DNA from: Planctomycetota bacterium
GTDB lineage: Bacteria > Planctomycetota > UBA8742 > UBA2392
NCBI GenBank assembly: GCA_022071975.1
Contig: JAJVIO010000060.1
Location: forward strand, 13,565 to 77,564
Length of the DNA stretch: 64,000 nt
Reading direction: 5' to 3'
Under the pieces are notes generated by a model, which was not told the origin of the DNA, did not search any database, and saw only the letters and a program-made list of their open reading frames with translations. Below are positions 1-7,107 of the stretch, piece after piece; the first letter of the stretch is position 1, and every line of letters starts with the position of its first letter. A program made the translations under genes and the position numbers.

Positions 1-79
1 GTGATCGAGTGTCAGTTACGCGCCCATTTTAACACGTTGAGCGTAGGGCAGCGGAGCTGCAGGTAGAACTAAGGTCTAT

Positions 80-158
80 GGGTCCGCGCGAGCGGATCCG
101 GAGGCTTGCACCCGCTGTTGCGGGTGTTCATCAGCGGCGATTCGCCGCCTCGCGCGGA
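80..158 (+). promoter_or_regulatory. candidate structured RNA leader
   Basis: Three hairpins can be read directly: 80-99 (8-bp stem, GCGA tetraloop), 109-126 (7-bp stem, TGTT loop) and 134-148 (6-bp stem, ATT loop). In addition TCCGCGCGA at 83-91 is a perfect 9-bp complement of TCGCGCGGA at 150-158. That helix would enclose the second and third hairpins as a three-way junction, and it excludes the first hairpin. The outer helix ends on the purines leading into the AAGGAG Shine-Dalgarno at 159-164 of the next gene, so a switch controlling translation is plausible. This could instead be a packaging or origin structure. Confidence 0.5.
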
Positions 159-169
159 AAGGAGCAATC

Positions 170-535
170 ATGCAAGAGCAGCGCGAGCTGCCCGTCCTGC
201 GCGTCGTCGATGGTAACAGCCTTCGACGGCGCCTTGAGCGCAAGGAGGTCCATGAGATCTCCCACCTGGCCGGGGACCTGTTCCCCGGCTGCAGGGTCAC
301 CGTCTCGGAAACAGCCTGGCACGCGGGAGTCCGCCTCGGCGGCGCCGCGCGGCAGCTGGGCATGACCGAGGACAGCCGCGCCCGCGCACTGGCCTACCTG
401 GCCGGCTGCGCGATCGCGCGCGGAGACTCAAGCTTCACGGCCGAGTTGATCACCGACTACGCCTGGACAGAACCCAGGACGTTCACGGTGAGACGCGAAG
501 GCAATGAAGTCGAGATCCGGCTGCAGGACGTGTGA
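170..535 (+). CDS. hypothetical element protein, 121 aa
   Basis: I do not recognise this 121-residue soluble protein. It has no signal peptide or membrane segment. It has a charged N-terminal half with LRRRLERKEVHEI near residue 18 and ends in short beta-like segments (RTFTVRREGNEVEIRLQDV). The start is fixed by a strong AAGGAG seven bases upstream of ATG. It is the first gene of the plus-strand block, sits behind the structured leader, and is followed at once by two terminator-like hairpins, so it is probably a separately regulated single transcript. Confidence 0.7.
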   Translation: MQEQRELPVLRVVDGNSLRRRLERKEVHEISHLAGDLFPGCRVTVSETAWHAGVRLGGAARQLGMTEDSRARALAYLAGCAIARGDSSFTAELITDYAWTEPRTFTVRREGNEVEIRLQDV

Positions 536-540
536 AGCAC

Positions 541-573
541 ACGGGGCGCCCCCGCACAGGGGCGCCCCGTTTC
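541..573 (+). terminator. GC-rich terminator hairpin
   Basis: ACGGGGCGCCCC at 541-552 pairs perfectly with GGGGCGCCCCGT at 559-570 across a 6-nt loop, followed by TTTC. It begins three bases after the stop codon of the 121-aa gene. The T run is short, so termination may be partial. Confidence 0.6.
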
Positions 574-625
574 GAAAGGAACCATGGCCCAGGGGCCGCA
601 GGCTCAGGCTTCCATGGTCGAACAG

Positions 626-681
626 AGAAGGCCGTTCGTCAAGTTTCCGGAATGGAAGCTGGCGACGGCCTTCTTTTTTTG
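626..681 (+). terminator. rho-independent terminator
   Basis: AGAAGGCCGT (626-635) pairs with ACGGCCTTCT (665-674) and is followed by a run of T (675-680). The intervening 29 nt contain a second, GU-containing pairing (AGTTTCC with GGAAGCT). A stem this regular with a long T tract is a standard intrinsic terminator. It separates the first plus-strand gene from the lipoprotein gene. Confidence 0.7.
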
Positions 682-802
682 TCTAAACTGGTTCTCACCA
701 CGGGAAGTCCAGTCAGGTTACCATGCAACGACCCTCGGGTCGCCCAGGAGCGCGCGGCGCGATCCAGGGGCAATTGTGGGCTTCACATTTCGGGAGAATG
801 CC

Positions 803-1321
803 ATGAAGAAGCTTCTCACCATCATTCTCGCCGGCGTACTGGCCGGCTGCAGCACAGTCGAAACCAAACTTGAGCTCGAAGAGTGGGGGCCTGCCCGCGA
901 CGAGCTGCGCAACACGGCGCGCTTCCAGGTCGAGGATCTGCAACTGCCCGATCGGGTGGACGGCGATCTTGAGCCGGAAGACCGCGCGGAGATCCCGACC
1001 CGCTGGCCGCGCTGGGGGGCCGAGGAGCTGGCTGAGGGCATGAGCGACGAGGACGTCCCGGCGGGGACGGACGACGGGCAGCTGCGCGTCCGCGTCACAA
1101 TCGACACGCTCGACGTGGGCGATGGCGGCAAGCGCTATTGGGGGTCGGGCGGTGCCAGCCTGGTGATCGGCACGCTCGAGCTGGTTGACAAGAAGGATCG
1201 GCTGGCGGCGCGCCTGCGCTTCCGACATCAGAACTGGCGCGACAACACGGGCTTGGCCTACCCGCACGACATGTGGGTGCTGGGCCGTAAAGTCGCCTAC
1301 TGGATTGATGACAACCGCTAA
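803..1321 (+). CDS. putative lipoprotein, 172 aa
   Basis: The N-terminus MKKLLTIILAGVLAGCS is a typical lipoprotein signal with lipobox LAGC, and Cys16 would be the lipidated residue. The mature part is soluble and rich in acidic residues, with no domain I recognise; its C-terminal half is beta-like. The frame is open from an ATG at 584, but that extension crosses a terminator and would bury the signal peptide, so 803 is preferred (GGGAGA lies nine bases upstream). It is followed after 16 bases by a membrane-anchored coiled-coil protein. A membrane-facing role such as lysis (compare Rz1-type spanins) or attachment is possible but unproven. Confidence 0.7.
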   Translation: MKKLLTIILAGVLAGCSTVETKLELEEWGPARDELRNTARFQVEDLQLPDRVDGDLEPEDRAEIPTRWPRWGAEELAEGMSDEDVPAGTDDGQLRVRVTIDTLDVGDGGKRYWGSGGASLVIGTLELVDKKDRLAARLRFRHQNWRDNTGLAYPHDMWVLGRKVAYWIDDNR

Positions 1322-1337
1322 CGGCAAGGAGTGGCAG

Positions 1338-1679
1338 ATGAAACAGGTGATTGCCGCAATCTTGGGGACCGCTGCGGGCGGCGGACTTGCTGTGGCGCTG
1401 ATGTACATGCTCGCTGTGACGCCCCTGATCGACCAGCTTAGAGCTGAGCGTGTTGAGCGGGAGGCCGCCGAGGCCTCGGCGGCAGCTGAACGCGCGTCAG
1501 TCGCCAAGGACTTGCGCTCCGTCTCAACGGATCTGCGTACGATGGCAGGCTTCGCGGCCGGGCTGGATGGCGCATGGACCAGGCAGCTGAACCCGGAGGG
1601 AGTTTCCAAAGTCGCGACGGAAATGGCGACGGCCGTGGAAAGTGCCGCGGACCGCTTGAGTGTGCAGGACCAGCGCTAG
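1338..1679 (+). CDS. membrane-anchored coiled-coil protein, 113 aa
   Basis: One N-terminal membrane helix (about residues 4-30, Gly/Ala-rich) is followed by an Ala/Glu/Arg-rich coiled coil (about 34-65) and a short tail. An inner-membrane anchored coiled-coil protein beside a small lipoprotein resembles the Rz/Rz1 lysis arrangement of phages, although there the genes usually overlap. That role is inference only. It converges with the minus-strand late operon, and the two stop codons overlap at 1676-1679. Confidence 0.6.
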   Translation: MKQVIAAILGTAAGGGLAVALMYMLAVTPLIDQLRAERVEREAAEASAAAERASVAKDLRSVSTDLRTMAGFAAGLDGAWTRQLNPEGVSKVATEMATAVESAADRLSVQDQR

Positions 1680-2458
1680 CGGCGGCCGCGGCCGCTGAAG
1701 AACATGGCCGCGCCGAACAACAGCAGGCCGATCACGGCCACGCCGCCCCAGTCGGTGGATCCACCGCCGCCGGCGAGCTTGGCGATCACGTCGTTCTGCT
1801 TGCCGTTGGTTTCGTTGATCTCCTCGATGAGGGCGGTCCGCTCGCCATCGAGGCGGCTGTTCTCCTCGAGGAGTTCAACGGCGCGCTCCAGGAAGTGCTG
1901 GTTGCTGGTGCTGCGCCAGGTGTTCATGAAGATCGCGAATCGGTCGAACAGCAGCGGCAGGCCCTGCCACCAGCGGATCACGCCCTCGCCGTAGGCGTGG
2001 ATCTGCACCGCCGCCTCTTGCCACGCCTTGCGGTACTCGATCTCGGCGCTCAAGGCCTGGTCGGCCAGTTGCAGCGACTCCCGGGCGCCCTGCAGGTCGC
2101 CCGCCTTCTCGAGCTCGGCCGCCAGGGCTTTGGCCTTGTCCGCCTGGGCGTGCAGGGCGGCGGCGCTCTGCTGCACGCTGGGCCAGGCCTCATTGAATTC
2201 TTCGATCGTACTGTCCCAGTCCCGGATGGCCGCGCTGTTGTTGTGAACCAGCGCAGCGATGCGATCGAGGTAGGAGCTGCCGTCTTGATCCGCGGATTGC
2301 AGGCCCCGGAACGGCGCGCTGAAGGACGCAATGGCGTCCAGGGCGGCGCGGGTCCTGCCGGCGCCGACGCGGCCCTTGGTGGCCAGGGTGCTCGCCTGGC
2401 TGACCTTGCCCACGGTTGAGCCCGTGGTGCCGATTCTAAGTGCGCCTGTCCAGACCAT
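1676..2458 (-). CDS. tail-anchored coiled-coil protein, 260 aa
   Basis: A long alpha-helical protein of unknown family. It has no signal peptide. Residues about 75-220 are largely coiled coil with many Ala, Gln and Glu. The C-terminus is GGGGSTDWGG, one hydrophobic helix (VAVIGLLLFGAAMFF) and the basic tip SGRGRR. That linker-helix-Arg design recurs in two other element proteins and looks like a tail anchor or a CTERM-type sorting tag. It is the last gene of the late minus-strand operon. Confidence 0.7.
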   Translation of the reverse strand: MVWTGALRIGTTGSTVGKVSQASTLATKGRVGAGRTRAALDAIASFSAPFRGLQSADQDGSSYLDRIAALVHNNSAAIRDWDSTIEEFNEAWPSVQQSAAALHAQADKAKALAAELEKAGDLQGARESLQLADQALSAEIEYRKAWQEAAVQIHAYGEGVIRWWQGLPLLFDRFAIFMNTWRSTSNQHFLERAVELLEENSRLDGERTALIEEINETNGKQNDVIAKLAGGGGSTDWGGVAVIGLLLFGAAMFFSGRGRR

Positions 2459-2488
2459 GACGTCCCTCTGCGCGCCGGCTTTGCCGGC

Positions 2489-2671
2489 TCAACGGTTGCG
2501 GCGGTAGCGGCTGGCGCCCATGGCCACGGCCGCGATCACAAGGATCACCGCCCACTTGCCCAGGGAGCTAGATGCCTCGGTGATGCGGTCGCGAGGATCG
2601 TCCCCCTGGGTGTAGGCGCCCATGCCCCGGCGCTGGTTGGCGCGGTGGGCGAGCGATCGGTACTTGTTCAC
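2489..2671 (-). CDS. small tail-anchored protein, 60 aa
   Basis: A 60-residue protein starting at GTG. AGGAGG lies five bases upstream, and the start overlaps the TGA of the preceding gene (GTGA). The N-terminal half is polar and basic. The C-terminus is a membrane helix (GKWAVILVIAAVAMGAS) ending RYRRNR, the same pattern as its neighbour at 1676-2458. A minor membrane or virion component is likely. Confidence 0.65.
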   Translation of the reverse strand: MNKYRSLAHRANQRRGMGAYTQGDDPRDRITEASSSLGKWAVILVIAAVAMGASRYRRNR

Positions 2672-3570
2672 GAGATCCTCCTGTCTCTCAGGTACTTGGC
2701 GTACTCGCGCGCCCAGCGGTTGATGTAGCGGGCGGCGTTCTTCTTGAAGGGCAGATACGTCTGGCGGAAGGCGGGGCTCATGGCCTTGCCCAGGTTGACC
2801 GCCGTGTTCTCCGGCCCGTCGCTGGCGATGGTGAAGGCCAGCAGGTCGGAGTCCTTGGCGATCTTGTCGAAGTAGGCGCGGGAGCCGTAGCCGAAGTTGT
2901 CGGTCAGGCGCTCGATCTCCTTCACCACGTCGTGCACCAGGCTCTGGCTCACGGGCATCTGGTCCCAGTCGCCGGCCGCGGCCTTGGGCACGTGCACCTG
3001 CTGCTGGCGTGCCTGTTCCTTCTTCTGCGCGGCCACGGGGCGCTCGGCCTGGTGCTGCTGTTTGTGCCTGCCGCGGCTTTCGCCCCACAGGGGGACGTCC
3101 GCCTTGCGGCCGTAGGTCTCGGCGACGCCGTGGACGACCTTGTCCATCTCCTTGATCGCGCGGTCCGCGCGTTGCTGGAGGGCCTTGAAGCGCCGCTGCT
3201 GCAGGCCTGTCAGGCTGTTCCAGCCGTTGCGCAGACGCCGCACGGCGGCGCCGGTCTTGCCGGCGAGTTCCTTCAGGTATGTGCCCAGGGGCTGCTCGTC
3301 GCGGGTCTTCTCGCTGAACTGCACCTTGATCACGCTGGCCAGCTTGGTCCCGCGGAACGGAGAGGCGATGCCCTTGGCCAGGCGCACGATCTGCTCGTCC
3401 TCTTCGATCAGCTCCTCGAGCTGGTCGAGCTTGTGCTTGTTGCCGCTCTCACGCTTGCCGCTGGCGGTGCCCCTGTGGAGCTTGTTGACGTAACGCGTGC
3501 CGCCGGCAAGGGCGCCCGCAGCGCCCAGCACCAGAAGACCACCCAGCAGATGACTCCAGCGGAAAGCCAT
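2668..3570 (-). CDS. membrane-anchored late protein, 300 aa
   Basis: The N-terminus carries one membrane helix (LLGGLLVLGAAGALAGG, about residues 8-24). A long, strongly charged and mostly helical region follows, with a Gln/Lys/Arg-rich stretch around 165-195, and the C-terminus is basic. I do not recognise the family. The single anchor and large soluble part suit a membrane-bound virion or assembly protein. It lies five bases after the 117-aa gene in one operon. Confidence 0.65.
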   Translation of the reverse strand: MAFRWSHLLGGLLVLGAAGALAGGTRYVNKLHRGTASGKRESGNKHKLDQLEELIEEDEQIVRLAKGIASPFRGTKLASVIKVQFSEKTRDEQPLGTYLKELAGKTGAAVRRLRNGWNSLTGLQQRRFKALQQRADRAIKEMDKVVHGVAETYGRKADVPLWGESRGRHKQQHQAERPVAAQKKEQARQQQVHVPKAAAGDWDQMPVSQSLVHDVVKEIERLTDNFGYGSRAYFDKIAKDSDLLAFTIASDGPENTAVNLGKAMSPAFRQTYLPFKKNAARYINRWAREYAKYLRDRRIS

Positions 3571-3575
3571 GACTC

Positions 3576-3929
3576 CTACTCCGTCGCCTTTTTCGCCAGC
3601 TCGCCCAGCAGGGGCTTGATGAAGTTCCAGCCTTCCTCGAAGGCCTGGCCGATTGCGTCCAGCAGTGTCCGGGTCACCAGCCCCTTGACCGGGATCGCCA
3701 CGGCGACCTCCAGGCTCTTGAGCTGGCTGTCGAGCTGCAGCCAGGCCTGCTCGTCCTTGCCGCCCATCAGGGCGTCCGCCGCGGCCTGCTTGCTTGCGCG
3801 GATCGCTACACGGCGCAGCAGCTCAAGGTCCTCGGGCTTGAAGCGGTCCAGGTGGTCGCGCAGGTTGTGCTTGGCGATCGCCAGGGCCTTCAGGCCGGCC
3901 TCGATCGCGGCGTCTTCCAGGTTACTCAT
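3576..3929 (-). CDS. hypothetical helical protein, 117 aa
   Basis: A soluble, predominantly helical protein with an acidic N-terminus and a possible amphipathic C-terminal helix around IGQAFEEGWNFIKPLLGEL. No known domain is visible. The start overlaps the end of the lipoprotein-like gene upstream by eight bases, indicating translational coupling. Confidence 0.6.
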   Translation of the reverse strand: MSNLEDAAIEAGLKALAIAKHNLRDHLDRFKPEDLELLRRVAIRASKQAAADALMGGKDEQAWLQLDSQLKSLEVAVAIPVKGLVTRTLLDAIGQAFEEGWNFIKPLLGELAKKATE

Positions 3930-4404
3930 CGGGGGGCCCTCTCTCCTTGCGCAGTTCGATCTCGGCCTGGCGGATCATCAGCTCCCAGGCCGCTACTGTG
4001 TCGAGCAGGCTGGCCAGCTGGTCTTCGTCCAGCTCGGGATCCGCCTTCAGGTAGGCGACGTACCAAGGCGCGATCGCGTTGTAGAAGGCGCGGTCCTGCT
4101 CAACGTACTTGCGCCCGAACTTGCCGGCGGGATCCGAGGCGCCGTCGTCGACGTGGGCCCGCCAGTCATCCAGCACCTTCAGGTGCGCGGCGCGCAGGCC
4201 TTCGCTAAGTGTGGAGTCGGCCTGGACGTAGCGGCGGGCAATGGGCGCGATCGCCAGCTCGGCGCGCACGTCGGCCTCGATGTACTGGCCCGGCGTGTCG
4301 ACCAGGGCGCAGCTGCCCAGGGCGAACACCAGGGCGGCAATGGCGCCCCAGCCGGCGCCGATGCCGACAATCCACTTGGCCCACTGTTTCGCCCCGTTGG
4401 GCAT
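3922..4404 (-). CDS. membrane or lipoprotein-like late protein, 160 aa
   Basis: A hydrophobic stretch near residues 12-31 (IVGIGAGWGAIAALVFALGS) is followed directly by Cys, giving LGSC, a possible lipobox. The mature part is helical and ends in the charged tail RKERGPPDE. It is either a lipoprotein with a long signal or a single-span membrane protein. It belongs to the run of small membrane proteins that closes the late operon. Confidence 0.6.
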   Translation of the reverse strand: MPNGAKQWAKWIVGIGAGWGAIAALVFALGSCALVDTPGQYIEADVRAELAIAPIARRYVQADSTLSEGLRAAHLKVLDDWRAHVDDGASDPAGKFGRKYVEQDRAFYNAIAPWYVAYLKADPELDEDQLASLLDTVAAWELMIRQAEIELRKERGPPDE

Positions 4405-4432
4405 GGCGTTCTCCCCTGCCGCGGGTCGCGGC

Positions 4433-4813
4433 CTACTCCCGTTTCTTCAGCTCGTCGACGTCGGCCTGCAGTTTGCGGATCGCGTCGGCCTGGCCGTTCT
4501 GCTGCACCTTGAGCGCTTCCAGGTCCTTGCCCTGCAGCTCGACCTGGTGCTTGACTTCGCCCACCTTCTCGTCGACCCGGTCGATCTTCTCGACCACGCC
4601 GTCGACCTTCTCGATCACCTGCTGTTGCTGCGCGGCCGTGGCGCCGAACTGTGTGTCGCCGATGGCCTTGACGCCGAAGCCCAGGGCCGTGCCGACCAGC
4701 AGCACCAGCTGGATGATCTCGCGGATCTTCCAGCTGTCGCCCAGGATGCGGACGGTCTTGGAGCCGACGTCGCCGGTGTCCCGCTTGACCTTGTCTGTTG
4801 GTGTCTCGCTCAT
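4433..4813 (-). CDS. membrane-anchored coiled-coil protein, 126 aa
   Basis: After a polar N-terminus there is one membrane helix (about residues 33-51). A long, regular coiled coil follows to the C-terminus, with heptads such as VVEKIDRVDEKVGEVKHQVE. The topology suggests an oligomeric stalk or spacer on a membrane. The family is unknown to me. It lies 11 bases downstream of the 320-aa protein gene. Confidence 0.65.
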   Translation of the reverse strand: MSETPTDKVKRDTGDVGSKTVRILGDSWKIREIIQLVLLVGTALGFGVKAIGDTQFGATAAQQQQVIEKVDGVVEKIDRVDEKVGEVKHQVELQGKDLEALKVQQNGQADAIRKLQADVDELKKRE

Positions 4814-4824
4814 GGTGTCCTCTC

Positions 4825-5787
4825 TTACGCGGCCTTGAGGCACAGCGCCCCGTATGGCGTGGCGCGGTTCGAGCCGAGCCCGTAGGCCGTTCTCTCGTCT
4901 GCCGAGTTGTAGATGTCCACCCCGTAGAGCATGTACGGCCCCATATAAACCTCGCGCAACCGGCCGAGGACCTTCGATCCGCCAGCCTGCTCGGCACCGT
5001 AGCAGGGCAGCAGCCACGGGCTGCCGTCCGCTTGGGTCCAGCGCGGCGAGCCGCCGCTCTCCATGTAAGGCCCGACGCATCGCAGGGTATCCCATGTGCC
5101 ATCGGGGTGCAGGAACAGGCACTTGGGCGCGTTGCTGGTCGATGAGTGGTAGAACAGGTACGCGCTGGTCGCGCCGATCCACCACCCTTGCTCGAACGTC
5201 GTGCTCCCGAACGTTGAAATCGCCCACACCCGAGAGTCGGCCGTCGCCGATACGTTCGTGCTGACGCTGCTTTCGGGGTCGATCAACGCGCCCGCACAGC
5301 CGCCGCCCCTGTATGACACGCCTGCGCCCGTGACGACCGGGATGACCCAAAGGGTCTCGGCCGTCTCGAAGATTTCGAACTTCTCTGCGGCGATGGAGCT
5401 CAAGAGGCCCGCGTGGCAGAAGCCGGTGTAGTAGTCGTGGCTCGTGAACGGGCTGGCCGCGTCCCACGCATCGAACGCGCCCGCGCCGATCACCATGGCC
5501 ATGAACAGCGTAGAGTTGGCGAAGGAGCTGTTGGTCCCCATGGTGGGCGTGAGCGTGCCGCTGTCCGCGCCCGCGATCATGATGCGCACGTTTTTAGTGA
5601 GCGCCTGACCGGCCTTGGGCGTGAAGTACAGGCACTCGGTCGCGCCGCCGTTCTGGTAGCGGGTGACGGTCCAATGGGTCATCGCGCCGTTCAACGTGTC
5701 GTAAACGGCCTCCAGCCAGCCGTGGACGGTGTTGGCGGCGGGGGCACCCGTGGTGTGCTTGACGTGCGTAAGCGCGGTCAGTGTCAT
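4825..5787 (-). CDS. predicted virion surface protein, 320 aa
   Basis: This protein is rich in Gly, Thr, Ser and aromatic residues with a beta-strand rhythm throughout and no signal peptide. Segments such as YTGFCHAGLLSSIAAEKFEI and the Trp/Tyr-rich repeats resemble phage fibre or spike-type structural proteins, although I cannot assign a family. It lies directly downstream of the 37-aa and Ig-like genes, and its start overlaps the 37-aa gene's stop. A receptor-binding or outer capsid role is an inference. Confidence 0.55.
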   Translation of the reverse strand: MTLTALTHVKHTTGAPAANTVHGWLEAVYDTLNGAMTHWTVTRYQNGGATECLYFTPKAGQALTKNVRIMIAGADSGTLTPTMGTNSSFANSTLFMAMVIGAGAFDAWDAASPFTSHDYYTGFCHAGLLSSIAAEKFEIFETAETLWVIPVVTGAGVSYRGGGCAGALIDPESSVSTNVSATADSRVWAISTFGSTTFEQGWWIGATSAYLFYHSSTSNAPKCLFLHPDGTWDTLRCVGPYMESGGSPRWTQADGSPWLLPCYGAEQAGGSKVLGRLREVYMGPYMLYGVDIYNSADERTAYGLGSNRATPYGALCLKAA

Positions 5788-5897
5788 GCTGCGCTGCCTC
5801 CTGCGTAGACCACGGCGGCGGGCTCTACGGCCGTACCGGCTTTGCCGATACCTCCGCCCTGCGTCGCGGGCTTCACCTGTTGTGCGGACGTAGCCAT
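5784..5897 (-). CDS. very short structural-type ORF, 37 aa
   Basis: A 37-residue reading frame, starting MATSAQQVKPATQGGGIG, overlaps its neighbours on both sides: ATGA with the Ig-like gene upstream, and its own TGA with the ATG of the 320-aa gene. Its C-terminal third (GTAVEPAAVVYAGGSAA) matches the C-terminus of the Ig-like protein (GASVEPDAVVHAGGSAA). That similarity and the stop-start coupling argue for a real gene rather than a gap. The function is unknown; the shared tail may be a docking or assembly motif. Confidence 0.6.
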   Translation of the reverse strand: MATSAQQVKPATQGGGIGKAGTAVEPAAVVYAGGSAA

Positions 5898-6508
5898 CAG
5901 GCCGCGCTCCCGCCGGCGTGCACCACAGCGTCAGGCTCAACGCTCGCGCCGCTGGTCCCGATGCCGCCGCTGGGCAGCGCGTACCAGTAGTCGTAGGCGA
6001 CAGTGAGGGTCACTGTGGCGGACGTAGATCCACCCGCATTTGTCGCCGTCACCGTGAAGGTGTATTCGCCCTCCTGCGTCGGCGTGCCTGAGATCCGTCC
6101 AGTGGCAGTGTCCAGGGTCAAGCCGGAAGGCAGAGTCCCGGAGGAGAACGTGATGCCGTGGCCCGTAGTTGTGGGAGTCAGCGAGTAGGACTCTCCAACG
6201 ACAGCCTGGGCGGGCGAGCCGTAGTCGATTGTCGGCGCGGACACTCCACCGATTACCGCGACGGCCGTCGCCACGCTGACCAGCCGTGTGCTGATGCGCG
6301 CGGACAGCCGAGTGCTGGCGCGGCTGGGGCGCTGGGCGAGACGCGACAGGACCATGAGCGCCGTCGCCGCGCTCACGGAGAGCGACGGCGCCGTGGTGAG
6401 CCCCGCGGCAGCCTGGGCGGCGCCTGCGCGGGCCTGCGCCGGCGAGGCCTGCGCCCGGTCGGCGACGGCCGGCTGTACGCCGCGGCGTCTCTCCAGCAGC
6501 TGGTTCAT
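5897..6508 (-). CDS. Ig-like (putative-Ig, He_PIG type) display protein, 203 aa
   Basis: The N-terminal 90 residues are Ala/Arg-rich with a hydrophobic patch. Residues about 95-172 form a putative Ig domain of the He_PIG kind, recognised by GSPAQAVVGESYSLTP, SGTLPSGLTLDTATGRISGT and the closing NAGGSTSATVTLTV. The C-terminus (SGGIGTSGASVEPDAVVHAGGSAA region) is shared with the 37-aa protein that follows. Ig-like domains commonly decorate phage virions and bind surface polysaccharide. The start overlaps the 196-aa gene by four bases. Confidence 0.75.
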   Translation of the reverse strand: MNQLLERRRGVQPAVADRAQASPAQARAGAAQAAAGLTTAPSLSVSAATALMVLSRLAQRPSRASTRLSARISTRLVSVATAVAVIGGVSAPTIDYGSPAQAVVGESYSLTPTTTGHGITFSSGTLPSGLTLDTATGRISGTPTQEGEYTFTVTATNAGGSTSATVTLTVAYDYWYALPSGGIGTSGASVEPDAVVHAGGSAA

Positions 6509-7095
6509 GCGCCGGCCCTCGGCTGCTCGGGATCCATGGGGAACAGGTAGGCGATCTGGAACAGCCACTTCGGCTCCAGGCGCCCGACCAGGCTGATGAA
6601 GGCGTCGTAGCTCTGGCCGCCGTTGGTCCCCTCGACCAGCTTCACGGTCAGGCGGTCGCCGGGGTTGAGAATCATGCGCTTCTTGATCGCGCCGAACTTG
6701 CCGCAGAAGTACTGGTCAATCGTGAAGGGGGGCAGCTCGCGGATCTGCTTGCTGTTGACCAGCACCTGCACGCTCAGGTTGGCCAGCACGGCGTCGTTGG
6801 GCGTGCCGCCGGCGTTGTCGTCGACGCGGGTGTCCACGTCGTCCAGGATGAAGATCTGCCCGGCCGGGATCTTCGGGAACGTGGTCGTCGCCGGTGAGCC
6901 CTCCGCCACGTCGATCAACGTGGTGGTGGCGCCGGCCATGGTGGAGTCGCGGCGCCCGGTGAGTGTGCGGATGTCGGAGAAGGGCGAGCCCGTGAACAGG
7001 AACTGCAGCGCCAGCGCGGCCGCGCCGACGGGGTCGCGCCGGTACATCTCTTCGAGATTCCGGCGCCAGTGCTGCTCAATGGACGGATTCACCAT
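6505..7095 (-). CDS. beta-rich capsid/spike candidate, 196 aa
   Basis: A helical N-terminus of about 35 residues (HWRRNLEEMYRRDPVGAAAL) precedes a beta-strand-rich body. The body has a FPKIPAGQIFILDDVDT start and an ILNPGDRLTVKLVEGTNGG loop-strand, as in jelly-roll or cupin-like sandwiches. No signal peptide. It sits between the 438-aa protein and the Ig-like display protein. A minor capsid or vertex protein is a reasonable guess, not a recognised homology. Confidence 0.55.
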   Translation of the reverse strand: MVNPSIEQHWRRNLEEMYRRDPVGAAALALQFLFTGSPFSDIRTLTGRRDSTMAGATTTLIDVAEGSPATTTFPKIPAGQIFILDDVDTRVDDNAGGTPNDAVLANLSVQVLVNSKQIRELPPFTIDQYFCGKFGAIKKRMILNPGDRLTVKLVEGTNGGQSYDAFISLVGRLEPKWLFQIAYLFPMDPEQPRAGA

Positions 7096-7107
7096 CGGCC
7101 TCTCCGT

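Noticed and set aside
584..802. In-frame extension of the lipoprotein gene with its own AAAGGA-like site
   Set aside because: It runs through an intrinsic terminator and would place 73 residues before a complete lipoprotein signal.
2932..4512. Long plus-strand frame opposite the late operon
   Set aside because: Antisense shadow caused by high GC; the minus-strand genes have ribosome sites and recognisable membrane or coiled-coil segments.
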